Shown here: positions 39,297-52,620 of the stretch, piece by piece
Numbering within the stretch: position 1 is the first letter of the stretch
Layout of the letters: every line of letters starts with the position of its first letter
From: Holothuria scabra
Taxonomy: Eukaryota; Echinodermata; Holothuroidea; Aspidochirotida; Holothuriidae
Reading direction: 5' to 3'
DNA length: 64,000 nucleotides
Assembly (NCBI GenBank): GCA_037179385.1
Contig: CM074190.1
Span: 4,106,284 to 4,170,283 of the forward strand
Translations under genes and position numbers: made by a program
The notes under the pieces: generated by a model
What the model saw: only the letters and a program-made list of their open reading frames with translations
Told to the model about the DNA's origin: nothing
The model's database searches: none

Positions 39297-39556
39297 CACT
39301 CTTAAAACACCCTGGTTAGATTTAACCAGTACTGTGGTGACAGATTAACCAAAACTTTTCTGGTAAAGGCAATCGAGGAAAACTGGTTAAAATTACCACA
39401 AAAATGTTAATATTCACCACAATTTCAAATAATTCATCAAGTTTACCGAAGTAAAGATAATTTTCACCCGTTTTCCTGGTTATTTCAAGTATAGAAAGTT
39501 TGGTTAATCCGTGACCACGATATTGGTTTTAATCTAACCAATATGTTTTTAGAGTG
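39297..39556. mobile_element. MITE with CACTCTTAAAA ends, 260 bp
   Basis: The ends CACTCTTAAAACA and TGTTTTTAGAGTG are inverted repeats closely similar to those of the 38970 element. The interior carries GGTTAA and TTAACC words in both orientations. The two elements look like members of one broad family with different internal word sets. Confidence 0.7.
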
Positions 39557-42500
39557 TATATGTGTGTCTCTGTCATTTTTTTTTATAATCTTCTTAGATT
39601 GTTCCCTATTGAAAATGTAGGCCATTTTGTTTAATCTAATTTTAAGCTGTTGTTAATAAATGACAACTTCCAAGCATTAAATATTCACTCAATCGTGCTG
39701 GTTCCCACACTTGACAGGCTCACTTATGGACATTGGAATCATTAAGAACACGTTACAGAAGGTTGTGGTTTCTACATTGATAAAGTATGATCAATTTGTT
39801 GGCCTTTAGGACTGTTAGGCCCAGCGGGAACCCGCCAGGATCTGCTGGGACCACACGGGGCTCTGTCTCCGGCTCGTTGCCCTCAATGATAATCTTCTCG
39901 GGCGCATGCAATCGAACAATTAGAAAGAGCGTGTAAGATTCTCCTACTTAGCGGCCAGGTCTATTTCAGTTGACTTTTGGCAAAAAAAACATAAAAACGG
40001 TTTGGGAATCATGTCATAGATCTTGATTGAAGGATCAGGTGGCGTCACACTCAACCAGATATTTTGAAGACAGCAAACCAAAGTAAGTCTGTAATTGTAA
40101 TTGTCATTTTACCTGTATCAAGGGATTAGATGCCATGCACAAAAATATGGATACACCCAAAAATCCCTTAAATTCGAATCATTTTAAAGAAAATAATATC
40201 GTTTTATGACTGACGTGATAAAAACTTCCCTTACATTTACCATTGATAACGATCAAACCGATTTCGTTAGCCCTCTTCTTCTTCGTGGCCACGTCCTTCA
40301 GATATTTGGCTTCAGGCATGTTTTTAAAGTTTATAGTCCTGCAGTCAACTTTGTCATGTGGGGTTACTTTAGAAGATGTTAGTTTATATTTGTGCACTTA
40401 AGTGGGACTTGCCTCATATCCAATGTCAAAAATTGAGAAGGTATAGTATATGCTCCGAGCAAAGGTGTATTCGGATCATTTTATCAGCCATTTCTGTAAA
40501 AACCATTGGTCTGTATCAGTATCGGAATACGCACAATTTTACGATCATTTTTTTTTTCATGTAACTGTATGGTGTTTTACAATGTACAAAGCTATTCCGT
40601 ACAAACTGCAGTATCACATTGTTATTCTACCAGACTTGGTTTTATAATAAGTATACTAACTATGTTAAAATAGGTCAAGCACTAATACATTTTTTTTTTC
40701 ATGTTTTCAGAACAAACATAAGTAATTAGTTGAAAGTGACGTCCCATCTCCCATCTTTGACTTTTTTCTTACACATATACTATGGATGAGAACCGATTAA
40801 GTTTTGGGGAATATATAAGTGTCCAAAAAACAAGACTGAACAGAGTGTCCAATACACAATAAACACAATACAAATATCTAAATATGACAATTAAAAATGT
40901 GAGTTACTTTGTTGAAAAACGAAATAATTCAATAACTACACAAAACTCTCACGTGAAGGAGAGGGGTATGATTAGCAATATTGCATGCCTCAGGATAAGG
41001 TTAATATATTTTGCTGACAAAATCTTTTCGCCTGCCAACTAAATCCCTACCTTTAATTCACATTGCAGATAAAGCTGCAGATAAAGCGGGCTTTTTGTTT
41101 GTGTAAGTTATTTCTTTTGATTTAGAAATTGCTGTAAACACTTTTTTGCCTCAAGACTTTAAATTTGGTGGGGAGCTATTTTTAGCAGAACTATAGGCTA
41201 CTTGTAAAATGTGAAAACGGACCTCTGTTTATCAAACAGGAAATTTGACAGTTTTGATAAAATGGTAGAATTGTTTGCATTATGATTCAATTGTTGAAAT
41301 CAAACACTGTTCCAATTGTATTCGAGTGCTGAAATGTCCGTTACATCCATTTTACTGAGACAAACTTTAAAAATTGGCCAGGTTGGTTATGTATGTTCTT
41401 TCAATTTTCCTCGTTCCCGTGTTATAAAAAATATTACCGCACCATTATGGCCCGTTTAAAGATCGAACAAGGACGCTGATGAAGTCATTTACATGTTCAA
41501 TGAAAGCACTTTTTCGTTATTGGCATATTAACCCTCGCTCAGTCTATATGTATGCTGTTGTTAGGTGTACGGGTTTGGGATAGGGCACAAACATATGATA
41601 ACGAGAAAACCGCTTAACAACGTTAAGGTTTTTGTAAAATTTCAAGTTATTGGTCTTCATTAATACTATGAAAGATTAACTAACTTTAAATAGACAATGT
41701 AAACTTAAGCTCCATGTGAATTATCATTTGTTTATGTCCTTTCGTCACGGTAAGATTTTTTTCCTGCGTTGGATGGAATAATTTTACTAAACCACACTTA
41801 TTACATGCATAAAATTTGATACATATTTCATGCAACGTTTGTTCGATTTTTTCTTTTGTTAAAGTAATGTTATTTTAACTGTTAAATTTAATCCCTTTAA
41901 ATAAATAAATTGATGGCAATGAAACGATGGTATTATAATTTTACTCTTATTTTGAGGTTTGTACTCACTCTTTGAAGACCTTTAAGAGTGCTTGTAATAC
42001 AACGTCCAGGCATTGAAATCTCTTGAATTTAAAGCCTATAATTTCGAAAAAGAGAAATGTGACCACTATTTTACTGCGAGTATTTGTTTGCAGTGTCCTT
42101 GTTCTAAAATGCAAAATTCCGTGCTCCGGCGTTATGTTTTTGTTCTGTTGTGTTTATTTTACCAATTTTTTCGTTATCTGTAATTAATTTAGGACAATGT
42201 TTTTTTTTTTAATATTATTTAACCACCTGTAAACACGACTAAACAATATTTGGGAATATTTCCTAACCTCCACGTTTGTGCATATGAATTCCTCTTCCTC
42301 TTCTTGTCCTTGACTTTTTAAAATCTTTTTTCTGTTACTTTCAATATTTCATTTTCCCTGCCTCCTATTGTTTATTTCCGTTTTACGTGTAGCGGAAATG
42401 TTGCTCCATTCTCTGTATACTTTTCAAAATATCTCATAGAGTGTATATCAAAATAAAATTTCTTCACCACCGAAACATTGCTCCAACGATACATAACTAT

Positions 42501-45500
42501 ATCTGTCAAACCATTAATGGTTTGCTTCAAGCATTGAGTTAAGCGCTTTTCTGTCACACAAGGAAACCTTGGTTAGGGTTGCGGCAGACCGGTACATTGT
42601 CCGACACTCCAGGAGATTTTCTCGCCTAATTGACCACTGCTTTAAATAGCACTGTAATCTGCCCGTATCTGCCTTTCTATTAAGGAAACGAAGAAGGTTA
42701 ATATATACTTCCCGTGATAAAATTGTACAAGGTGACTGTTTCGATAGTCACTAAAGCAAAGTGTTCCAAATCCAGTCAACAACATAAGTCATGACACTTT
42801 TTAGTTCTTTCAAATTTAATTTATTCAATACTTTTGTAAAATCGATCAGCATTTTCAATTTGTTACAAATTTAACTCAACTTTAAAGTTCTTAAAATTTT
42901 CCATAGTTTTTACTCGAAATCTTCTTGGTAAAATGTCCACTGTCTATCAAATAAATAAATAAAATAAAATAAAATACAATAAATAAATAACTTAATTAAT
43001 CAATTAAAAAATTGTAAAAATGTTGTATAGATCTTAAATATGTTTTTTTTTTTCTTTTCTTGCGTTACCATCATAATTTTTTATTTGTGCGATAAGAAAT
43101 TGAAAAATTTATCAATAAGCAAACGACATCTGTCGTCTAACATTCGCTCACTAAAATACTGTAAGATGAGTTAATTATAATCGGATTATTCAATCTTTAC
43201 ACTCTAACAGTATTTTTTTTTACAGGGCTGAACTGTTTCTTATCTGTTTTTCGTGAGTATTTTTTTACTGGAATGGTTACATCATCATGAAATACTGAGA
43301 ATTGAGAGTACTTGCTACACTATAAAAATAAAGTGTCTCATAAGGAACTGAACCCACCAGTTTTGGTCAAATTTAAACCCTAATTTGGCCAAATGTCACT
43401 TTAGTTGGATCATTATTTTACCCAATATTACATCACTTCCCCCGTGACTCAACTCAACGTATTTAAAAGCTTTGTAGAAAGCAACTTGGAATAATGTTGG
43501 TACTACAAACTGACAAAACATGACAGAATTTGCCCAATTGAAATTTTTATGAAGGAGGGCAATTTTAATTAAGTGATGTTTTAGCCTATCATTTTGAGTA
43601 GATGGTTAAAAGGTGTTTTACTTACAAACCATTTCTAGGCTATAACGACATATTAGAGCTACTGTCAAAAATGTGTCTGTTACAATTGATTCCCACTGTA
43701 CTTATCTTTGTTTGATTAAAACATTTTTATTCAAGTTCTTGACCGACACCCCTGGTAGAGTTAAAATAACTTTCAATTATTCCGCGAGATGTTTTTGTTA
43801 CAGCATCTGTTTAGATATCCATTTGGCTTTCGATGTTATTTTCGTTTCTTTTCTTTGATCTGAAACTTAATTCGTTTTGTAAAAAATGTTTAATTATCTG
43901 TTTCTATAAATGTTGACTCACCTTTACTTGTACTGGGCCTACTAAGAAATCAAATACCATTTTTTAGTAACCAACAAAACAACAAAAAAACAACAACTAT
44001 TAGATCACACTATCAGATCTCTAAACAATCGTTTTACATTTTTTTTTCGTAGCAGTTCATTTTTTGTTAAGAAAACTATTGGGCACAATATTTGTTGGGA
44101 TCGTGACACGACAATAAACGGTATTGTGAATAAACTGGGGTCAATTTGATCCCAAATGGATCAAAAGGAAAACGACAAAAATTTGGGGGTTAAATAATGA
44201 CCAAAACAAGACCCCATTTGCCTAAAGGGGTTAAAATTTTACACGTCATAACTTGAAATTTGCCCTAAAAATTGCTCTTAAAGCAACATGACAAACCCCT
44301 ACTAAAATATTCCCAACTACCAAACTTGTATAACAAAGAAGACATTAATTTTAAAGTAAGTAGCTTCCTCTTCTTTAACTTCTTTTACGGTCACCTGGCT
44401 TAGGCGCAAATTAAATATTTGTATTTCTCCTCTGGTTTGGGGTCATCCTAAATGAAGATATCGTGGTGATTTTAATCTAACACTTTCCCCCTAAAGTGAT
44501 AAATAGTTAGGGCTGGTAAACGTGTTTATAGGCTATCTTCCATTGGCTAAACCTTGTCAGCTTCCAAAGCGTATATTACACGGGACCCTTCTTCGGTTTT
44601 TAAATGTTGCCATTTATATATGTATACCATCCAAGTACACACAAAACTTGATGTTAAACCTCGTCATACTCCCCCCTTGCTTCGTATTGGTATTTGTAGA
44701 TTACGCCCATGATGTTAGCCATCTGTCGGGAGGAACGAATAAACGGGAGAAAGTGAACTCATTGGCACCAAATTTGAAACCAAACTTGATTCGAAGCCGT
44801 ATTAGAACTTCACCCTCATTTATCTATAGCTGACATCATATAACACATTTGCGTTGGTGTGTTGTTAAATTTCATGTAACCCATCATGACAGAACCTTAT
44901 TCAACTATTATCATCCATTTTATTGTGTATCTTTATCGATGTCAATTTGAAAAACCAGAAATAAAAACAAAGCCGTTTTCCTCCTAGAAGTGCAGTCCAG
45001 CAATGTCACTTGATCAATTTTCTCAAACTGAATATTTTTTTACCCATCTTGTGATGAATTTCCAATAAAAACTCTTTCTGGAATCAATCGATTGTCATAT
45101 CACAACCGGTACATTTCATGTGTGTTTACAAAGCATTGACATTGGTTTTCTCTACGGGTGGGGTCTGACGACTTTATGCGAAGCAAATTTTGTACAAACT
45201 TTTACCGAATAATGTACCACCCACGGATTCTTTTGTCTTTGAACAAGTCTAACCCCTAATAAGTGAGAATTTTGTAATTACTGTTGACCGCCTTTTGGAT
45301 CTTTTGAGTTCTCTTTTCACAAGGAAAAAAACGGGAATTGACTTGTAATTGTGCACCCTGTGGGCTTTTTGGTAGGAAATACTTTCACAGAACCCTATGA
45401 TAAATGTAAGCCATGAATTTGCATTTTTAGACCATTGGCGCCTCTTATCCTGTGGTTATGCCTTTATTTTGTTGAAGAAAATATAACCATCATTTTTTTT

Positions 45501-47388
45501 CTATCCATCCAGGGCTATAGAGGTAAAGTGTCATTTTATCAGAAGATATTTGATGCCAAATGTCAGGGTAAGATATTTAATCAAACACAGACGTCTTCTC
45601 AAGGAGGTGTTTCGACGATTTTAGCAGCTAGTTTCTACCCAGAACGTTGGCCACCAAACAAGCACTCAGTACTCGATATTGTGTGGATATCTATATATAC
45701 CAAGTACTCAATTATTTACCGAAAGGTTTTCCTCTCGCCTATAGTGACTTTTCATAGGATGACGGTAAATATGTTACTTTATAATTATTATTTAAAAAAT
45801 CATTTTCCTGCCCATTTGGTTGGTTATCTTTAAAAATTCGACATCTTCAAAATATTTTCCATGTTTCCTTGTTTTATTTTGCACAATGTCAAAATCACCA
45901 AGTATGATAGTTACACTTAAAAGTTAGATGTTTATATCTCCAAGCACGTGAAGAAGGTGCTTTTCAGAAAAAATCACCGTTTCACCCCCATATTTCATAT
46001 TTTGGGGTTCTATCTTAATGATGAAAGTCAAACGGCACAGTCAATTACCGAGGATTTATTTATAAAACATTCTTTAAATATTAGGAATTACATTTTCAAA
46101 TGCATTTTCATAATATTTCTGAGCATAACAGCCAATATATCTTAAATATTAAAGATGACCCGTCGTCTCGTAAAAATGCAATAAAAATTATGCTGGAATC
46201 TAGATGACGTCGCAAAATACCCTCGTCTTAATTTCGATTGCCGACTGATTCAGTGCACCTTCGACAATGCGAACGTTTTCGATACACTATAAATGATGTG
46301 ACATAAACGATAGAGTATCGAAGCGGTTCGAAATCAAAGTTACAACAAAGGTTATCGGTGACGTCATCCAAAATCCGGTATAGATTTTATTGCATGTTCA
46401 AGAGACGATCGGTCATCTTTAAGATAAACCAACGAGTTCTTCTTCGTGAGGTATGCGTTCTCAACATCCAGCAAACTATGTTTTTATGTTTTTTATTAAC
46501 CTATAATCTCTTCTTTTTTCTTTTTCCTCAAGTTGTAGTGAATTCATGTAAAAGAATTCAGACCTTCGTACCTCCTGATGTTAAAAAACCACTCTCAGAT
46601 TTCATTTATACCTTTTCAAAATATTGTTGTTTATCTTTTTGTCTTTCTATTTTCCCCAAAAGTGTATGCTCTCAAGTCAATGACCCTGCCTATGTAACGT
46701 GAATATTTTACTTAAGTTGGAAGGTACCCCTCTGAACTTCAAAATGTAAAAAAATTGCCTCCTTACATTATTCATTTTGTATCTTTGAATCGTATCCTTT
46801 CTTTTTATTTTCTATTCAGAAATATGAAGACAGACCTTCCCTTTCTCGTTACCAAAACTTAAAAAAGCACCTTCAAAAGAAACTAGAGATTTGCATTAAC
46901 AATATTCTTTCCTCGGCTTGATTTGTTTTTTAAGTATATTCTAGCAAACTATATATTTCCCATATCTTTTAAATTGTCCTTCTTATACTTCTTTTTCTTA
47001 AATAAACCCATCTCTTTCTGCAATCTTTTTTGCCTCTACTTAATTTGCATATCAAACCAGCCCATCGCTTCACTAATTGCACAGTCTCCGGTCGACATTA
47101 AGGGATAATATAGTTATCCAATCAGTGTCATCATCAGGCGAAACCCTCCTTCGTGTTACCTTATCTTGATAAAGCGCCACAACCCTGGACAAGGCGATGA
47201 AACCCATATTAAATAATCCACCGTACTGACAATGAAAAGGCAGACTGTAAACTTCTAAAGGGAATGAGTATGATTCAATATAGAACTCCTAATCTGTTGA
47301 ACAATCTTTTTGCAAATGAAATTAACGAAAACTTTGTATATCTACATAAATATTTTGTGGACTACACTCATTTCTTATTGGTAGGAAC
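39557..47388. other. 7.8 kb of unassigned AT-rich DNA
   Basis: No gene could be supported. The longest open frames (44522-44833 and 45435-45833, 103 and 132 codons) have no domain, motif or repeat that I recognise. An AAATA-type simple repeat lies at about 42948-42990. Word patterns like those inside the 38970 element (GGTCAA, TTTGGCC) recur at 43367-43400, next to CACTATAAAAA at 43319, and may mark a third relative. A similar GATCCCAAA/GGGGTCAATT patch lies at 44138-44232. Confidence 0.35.
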
Positions 47389-47634
47389 CAGTGGCGGAAA
47401 AGGGAATCCAGTCCGAGGGGGCAAGAATGGCCTTCAGGGACGCTTCAAAGTTTGCAGGACAAGACTATTTGGTCAGAAGGGGTGAAAAATAGGCTGTAGG
47501 GGAGCTTTTATGTAGGTAGACACATATGCCTCAATACGGTAAAAGAGTAAATAGGGCGTTGACAGGCAATTTGAGTCCGTAAAGGGGGGGGGGGGGGCAA
47601 CCGCCCCTCTGACTAAATGGTAGCTCCTCCACTT
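47389..47634 (+). mobile_element. hAT-like non-autonomous element, 246 bp
   Basis: The element starts CAGTGGCGGAAAAGGG and ends TAGCTCCTCCACTT. It is flanked by GTAGGAAC (47381-47388) and GTAGGAAT (47635-47642), an 8-bp direct repeat with one mismatch. The inverted ends are short and imperfect (AGTGG...CCACT). An 8-bp target duplication with CAGTGG-type ends fits the hAT superfamily. A 14-base G run is included near the right end. No transposase is encoded; the 73-codon frame 47264-47485 crosses the boundary. Confidence 0.7.
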
Positions 47635-47642
47635 GTAGGAAT

Positions 47643-48943
47643 GGTGCAATAACCACTTGAAATAAAAGATGTCAATTGTTTTAAGAAAAACCTTAAATAT
47701 GACAGAAACAATTGAATTATTTTGGTTTTCTTATTGATTAAATAATTTTATATGAATATTTAAGATAATGGGCGAGATACACCTAAACGCAATAACTGTA
47801 TCTAATCAGTGTATTTTCGGGGAATTACAACTTTGATAAAGAATATCAAATGTACTTTTACTCTTTTACAATAGGAGACAAAAAATGCCAACATTTAAAG
47901 TATAAGGAGTAATACATTGTTTCGCAACCCACAAAAATATCTGAGAACCACCGAATATTGTTGCCTTAAATTTCTCATTGGAGTAAGTCGTATGCAAGCA
48001 GGAATCTAACCTTCGTTTGCTCTGTACAGTCTTTTAGTGCCCCCCCCCCCCCCCACAAAAGAAAAAAAATCGATTTTTAATAGTAAAAAATAAACGTTCC
48101 ATACTGAAAATCCGGACATGGCAAAAAATTGTCCTGGGTCGAGGGGTTGTGCCAAAAATGTATTTCTACCTGTCCATATCCCTTTAATTTAAAATTAACT
48201 TCTTTTTAATTTGTTTTTTCAAGGACAAAACTGCGGACAATTTTTAATCGAAAATATTTTCAGGAATAACCTTATATACAGTGGTTGTTGCAAAGTTGAA
48301 TGAATTTAATACCATTTGTTCGTGAATGGCTAACCGTCATGCATATGAATCATTCAAACCATTCATTTGTTAAAGATGATACAGTGAAAATTGAGCAACT
48401 TTCTTTAAAACTCACCAGACGGTAAATATGATTTATTATGTTTTGACCGTGAGGTTCTCCTTATAAACGAATGTAGCGTGACCACTACCAATAGGGCATA
48501 GATAAATGTTTCTCAAAACACAAAGACGGGATGGTCACATGTTTTGTTTTCGAAATTGGATAAAAACTGCTTCAAAATTCTAACATATGTGCGTGACCTC
48601 AAGATACGTGACTGTTCGATGACTTTTAGTTAACAGTTACGACACCTTTGATAACCATAATATCAACATGACATCCCACTCATCATTTTAAACAATGCAT
48701 TTTGTAGCCAATAAAAGTTTTACTTGAATGAACATTGAGCTTTAAATGTAAAAGTAAGGTAGCCTTTAAAGATCCAATATTTACATAAGGGTCGTGTTTA
48801 ATATGTGTTTTCGGAGAGTTTAAATCACTACTATATTAAAATACGGGGTGGGAATGAAGGTGGAAAGACATTTTGGTAAAGACCGTTTGCCATTGATCTG
48901 AGAAGTTCGATGGCTTGTCTAATAGTTGGGGTTTAAATGTCTT
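47643..48943. other. No supported gene
   Basis: A 15-base C run lies at 48040-48054. No open frame of note is present and no repeat partner was noticed. Confidence 0.45.
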
Positions 48944-49138
48944 CTTTGTTAAAGGGACAATCAGAGTTTGACAGAGAGAATTAAAGATAATCAATTCAAA
49001 ACTAAAAACATATGCCGGATTTCCAGTGGTGATAAGTCATTTTGTCATTTTGTGTTACTTACAACTCAAATGTGAGATTATGGTACAGAATTGTAAAAAA
49101 AAATATATATGGAAAAATCTGATTGTCTCTTAACAAAG
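48944..49138. mobile_element. MITE family 3, about 195 bp, TTAAAGGG-type ends
   Basis: The left end reads CTTTGTTAAAGGGACAATCA and the right end TCTGATTGTCTCTTAACAAAG, inverted repeats of about 21 bp. The termini share the TTAAAGGG-CAA pattern of families 1 and 2, although the interior is unrelated. It has no coding capacity. Confidence 0.7.
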
Positions 49139-49539
49139 GGTTCATAATTTCAATCATAAGGACTTCATGTATCATATTGATTGTTTTTTTTTTCTTTTTT
49201 TTTTCCTTTTCGAGTACAACATGTACATCGATCAGATTTCAAATGAAAACATAAACAATCCAAGCAAGAACAAAGGAATCAGATATTTCTGTCAATATGA
49301 ATTCATTCCGTAAAAGGACAATGCACTGCATGAATGGGAAGGGGTAACTTCGGGAGGGGAGGGAGATGAAAAAAGGGGTGAAGAACTACATTTAAATGCA
49401 TTATGGCAATAATATTGTGTGTTATTAAGTATCGAGAGCGCTGCGTGGTCGACTAGTAGGCTTCCACATTCGGTTACTATAAATAGAATGAGAAACATAA
49501 ATGTAAATGAAGGAAACGTAGGGTTATAATCTTCTAACC
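49139..49539. other. No supported gene
   Basis: The stretch holds T-rich homopolymers near 49184-49210 and an 85-codon minus-strand frame (49292-49549) whose start lies in the neighbouring MITE. I do not regard it as a gene. Confidence 0.4.
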
Positions 49540-49700
49540 GTCTTCTCAAATGTGAAATTTAGTAGAAGTAATCGCTTAGTTTACCTGAAAAGGGGAACTT
49601 AAGTCCTAAACTATTATTTAGGATACTCTGAAGAGAAATAAGAAGTCTTGTGAGATTTAGCTGTTGCAGCAAGTTTGGGGCAACTGCTATTGTCCTTTAA
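49540..49700 (-). mobile_element. MITE family 2, truncated copy D
   Basis: The copy holds CTCAAATGTGAAATTTAGTAG, GAAGAGAAATAAGAAG, TTGTGAGATTTAGCTGTTG and the terminus TTTGGGGCAACTGCTATTG then TCCTTTAAA. This is the inverted order of copy B, with its far end missing. Confidence 0.7.
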
Positions 49701-50802
49701 ATTATTGTTTTTGTATATGTATATCAAACAACGCGAGAATGGACTAAGTAGAATTTTTAATGTACACCTTAATCACTCAAAATCTTACTTGAACGCAACT
49801 ATAAATATTCTCCTAACTTCACTTCTAGCCCCTTAGGCCTAAAAATTTTAATTCTTTAATTGATTAATTGAATTATTTTCTTAATTCAAAGCTTTATTAC
49901 CTTTTTTGAAAATAATAACTTGAATAACCCTAATTTGTTTCATCCTGTATCGAGAGCTTCTATAGCAAATACTACTTTAAAGGACTTTTGTTAAATAAAA
50001 ACACTTCGTCGTGGAGATTTTGTAGTGACATACAATCCCTTTAAGTTAAAAAGTATAATCAACGGATGACGAGGCGGCCCAACATCTTCCTTAATAAAAG
50101 TTTGGGGACTTTAAGTCACATCATATGCTACTTAAACGCTCCTCCCCGTTGCGAGTCCCGCCGAGCAGCGCGTCTTTCAAACTGACGCAGTTCAGAATAA
50201 TTCAACGAACGCTGGAAGCGCAAGTTTTCTCAGGCGCATCCAACTAACTACCGAAAATAAATGCTACAATTGCTGAGGTATTAACTTGAAGGATTAATGA
50301 GGCGGGTAAAATGCAGTAAAAACTTACAAAGTCTCGCAAAAGTGATAATAACCTTCACGTTGCCCTGTTTTATGTCTCATCGGGTGTCGAGCAGTGAAGT
50401 ATTTCAAAAAAGTTTGAAATGATAGGGGAGACTGAAATTAGAAGACATGCAGATACCCAAGGGATCTCATTGAAAGGAGGCACAAGTATTCCCCTGGGTT
50501 CACAAAGTTCTATAACTGTTGCAATAGATAATTATATTGAGTAACGAGTGCGTTCCACAAATGTTTGTCAAAACCTTGAATCATCTTAACTGCCTTACAA
50601 TTATCACTATTTCATAGTATTTTTCCGTTTCTTTTTTTTGTTATGAAGTATTTTAAAATAGTATGAGGTAAACACAATTGTAGTTGCTAAGTCCAAGAAT
50701 TTCGTGCGTATAATGAATTTCATGCGATGAGATTGAATTTCATTGTTGGCAGCTCAATAAAGTATTTTTGTACTTTTATCCCTATTAACATAGCTCTTTC
50801 CC
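49701..50802. other. No supported gene
   Basis: A GC-richer patch (CCCCGTTGCGAGTCCCGCCG) lies near 50145-50164. A possible 75-bp mini-element at 49974-50047 has ends TTTAAAGGACTTTTG and ACATACAATCCCTTTAAG, which are weakly inverted. Confidence 0.35.
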
Positions 50803-51068
50803 CTTAAAGGTCATGAGCAGCCCCCAACCACTAAATTACTTTGAAGCAACACCCAAATATCATAATTCTTATTTCCCCATCTTAAATGAATCTTTCATAA
50901 TATTTTATGACTTCAATATTGCATATATGCAAGGTTAAGCAAGCATTTGCTTTTAGTAAATTTCACATTGGAAGAAAAAACGTTGTCACATGACTCAACA
51001 CCCAACCATGAAAAATAAGTCTATTACACTTCTTTATGTTGGGTTGACTTCACCTTCCCTTGAAATTT
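50803..51068 (+). mobile_element. MITE family 2, copy E
   Basis: The copy runs from CTTAAAGGTCATGAGCAGCC to GACTTCACCTTCCCTTGAAA with the shared interior (ACTTTGAAGCAACACCCAAA, TTCACATTGGAAGAAAAAAC, ACTCAACACCCAACCATGA). Both ends are present. It lies 210 bp upstream of the composite palindrome. Confidence 0.8.
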
Positions 51069-51277
51069 AGAAATATTGAGGGGTGGCGTTTCCTTGAAAG
51101 GATTTAAGTATCCTATATCACTTGATTGAAACCAATGGCGCATCTATAGGCAATAGACACCCTATTGTAATGCCTGCGTCAAAAAAATTGAAGGAAAACT
51201 GTGTCAAATATCGTACCATTTTAAATATCAATCCCGAAGCAACATTTCCAAATATCTCTTTGCAGGACAGAGACTAA

Positions 51278-52616
51278 TCCAAAGATATTATAAACGTAGA
51301 TACCAAACTCCTGTTCCTACACTGTTAGACGCGCTGACTTCTCACGGAGGCTCAATCGGAGGAGCGGAAGTGTTCATTTGACATGCGCACAGTTCTATTC
51401 GGTTATCTGCGTGCACAATGACACATGCGTAACAGAAAATTCCATTGTGACGAGAGGTCAGCGTGCGCGCATTTTCAAAGCGAGTCCTGTACGCGCACAA
51501 CGCATTTCTCCGTGTGAAGTCCGGAATAATTGAAGCGTACTTCAGCGTGCTTGGAAAAAGAACGCAGTAGTTGATTTATGTGTTGTAAGCGCGTAAGAAT
51601 GTAAACGCGTGGATATATGTGCGCTTGTAAAGATACCATAGAGACTGACCAATCAGTAAGCCAATGAACTTCAAACCAGTCGTTGTGCGTTAATGTTCAA
51701 ATGTTCTTTAGTTGAAAGCCGGCGAGGAAACCTAAAACTGTTATATATGAATGAAATTTATTGAGGAATGGTGTTTGCAACAATTGCAAGGTTTTAAAAT
51801 TACATAAACTTATACTACCGGAAGATATAAATTAACTGTTAGCTTTCAAAACGACTGATCAGTGATCAGCACTTCCGCCCCTTCGATTCGGCCTCCGTGA
51901 GGAGTCACCGCGCCGTTTTAAGTTTGGTATCTATGTTTATAGTCCAAAGATATTATAAACATAGATACCAAACTTAAAATGGCGCGGTGACTCCTCACGG
52001 ATACCGAATCGGAGGGGCGGAAGTGCTGATCACTGTTCAGTCGTTTTGAAAGCTAACAGTTAATTGATATCTTTTGGTACTATAAATACGTGTGATATTA
52101 AAACTTTGAAATTCTTGCAAACACTGTTCTTCAATGAATTTCACCGACATGAAACAGTTTTAGGCTTCTTCCGCGGTTTTCTACTTAAATATATTTGAAC
52201 ATTAATACACAACGACTGGTTTGAAGTTCATTGACTTGCTGATTGGTCAGTTCCTATGGTATCTTCAAAAGCGCTCATCTATGCACGCGTTAACATTCTA
52301 ACGCGTTTACAACACAAAATCAACTACTGCGTTCTCTTTCCAAGCAAGCGGAAGTACGCGTCAATTATTCCGGACCTCACACGGAGAAATGCATTGTGCG
52401 CGTACAGAACTTGCTTTGAAAATGCACGCACGCTGACATCTCGTCACAATGGAATTTTCTGTTACGCATGCACAATTTTGCACGCAGATAACCGAACAGA
52501 ATTGTGCGCATGTCAAATGAACACTTCCGCCCCTCCGATTGAGTCTCCGTGAGGAGTCAGCGCGTCTAACAGTTAAGGGATAGGAGTTTGGTATCTATGT
52601 TTATAATATCTTTGGA
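51278..52616. mobile_element. 1.34-kb composite palindrome of two inverted long-TIR elements
   Basis: The sequence from 51278 (TCCAAAGATATTATAAAC) to 51942 is repeated in inverted order from 51943 to 52616, with the two halves agreeing over most of their length apart from scattered substitutions and small gaps. Each half has its own terminal inverted repeats of about 90-100 bp, sharing ATAGATACCAAACT, TCACGGAGGC and GGGGCGGAAGTG blocks, so the window contains four copies of the terminal sequence. The whole is flanked by CTAA at 51274-51277 and 52617-52620, which may be a target duplication. The stretch is much richer in CG dinucleotides (GCGCGC, ACGCGT) than its surroundings. The frame at 52256-52552 lies within one arm and has no family. 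Long TIRs recall Mutator-like or foldback elements, but the class is not proven. Confidence 0.85.
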
Positions 52617-52620
52617 CTAA

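Noticed and set aside
45435..45833. 132-codon frame preceded by a pyrimidine tract and CAG as a possible exon
   Set aside because: The acceptor-like sequence at about 45505 is followed almost at once by a donor-like GAGGTAAAG, and the product shows no recognisable feature. This is not enough to call an exon.
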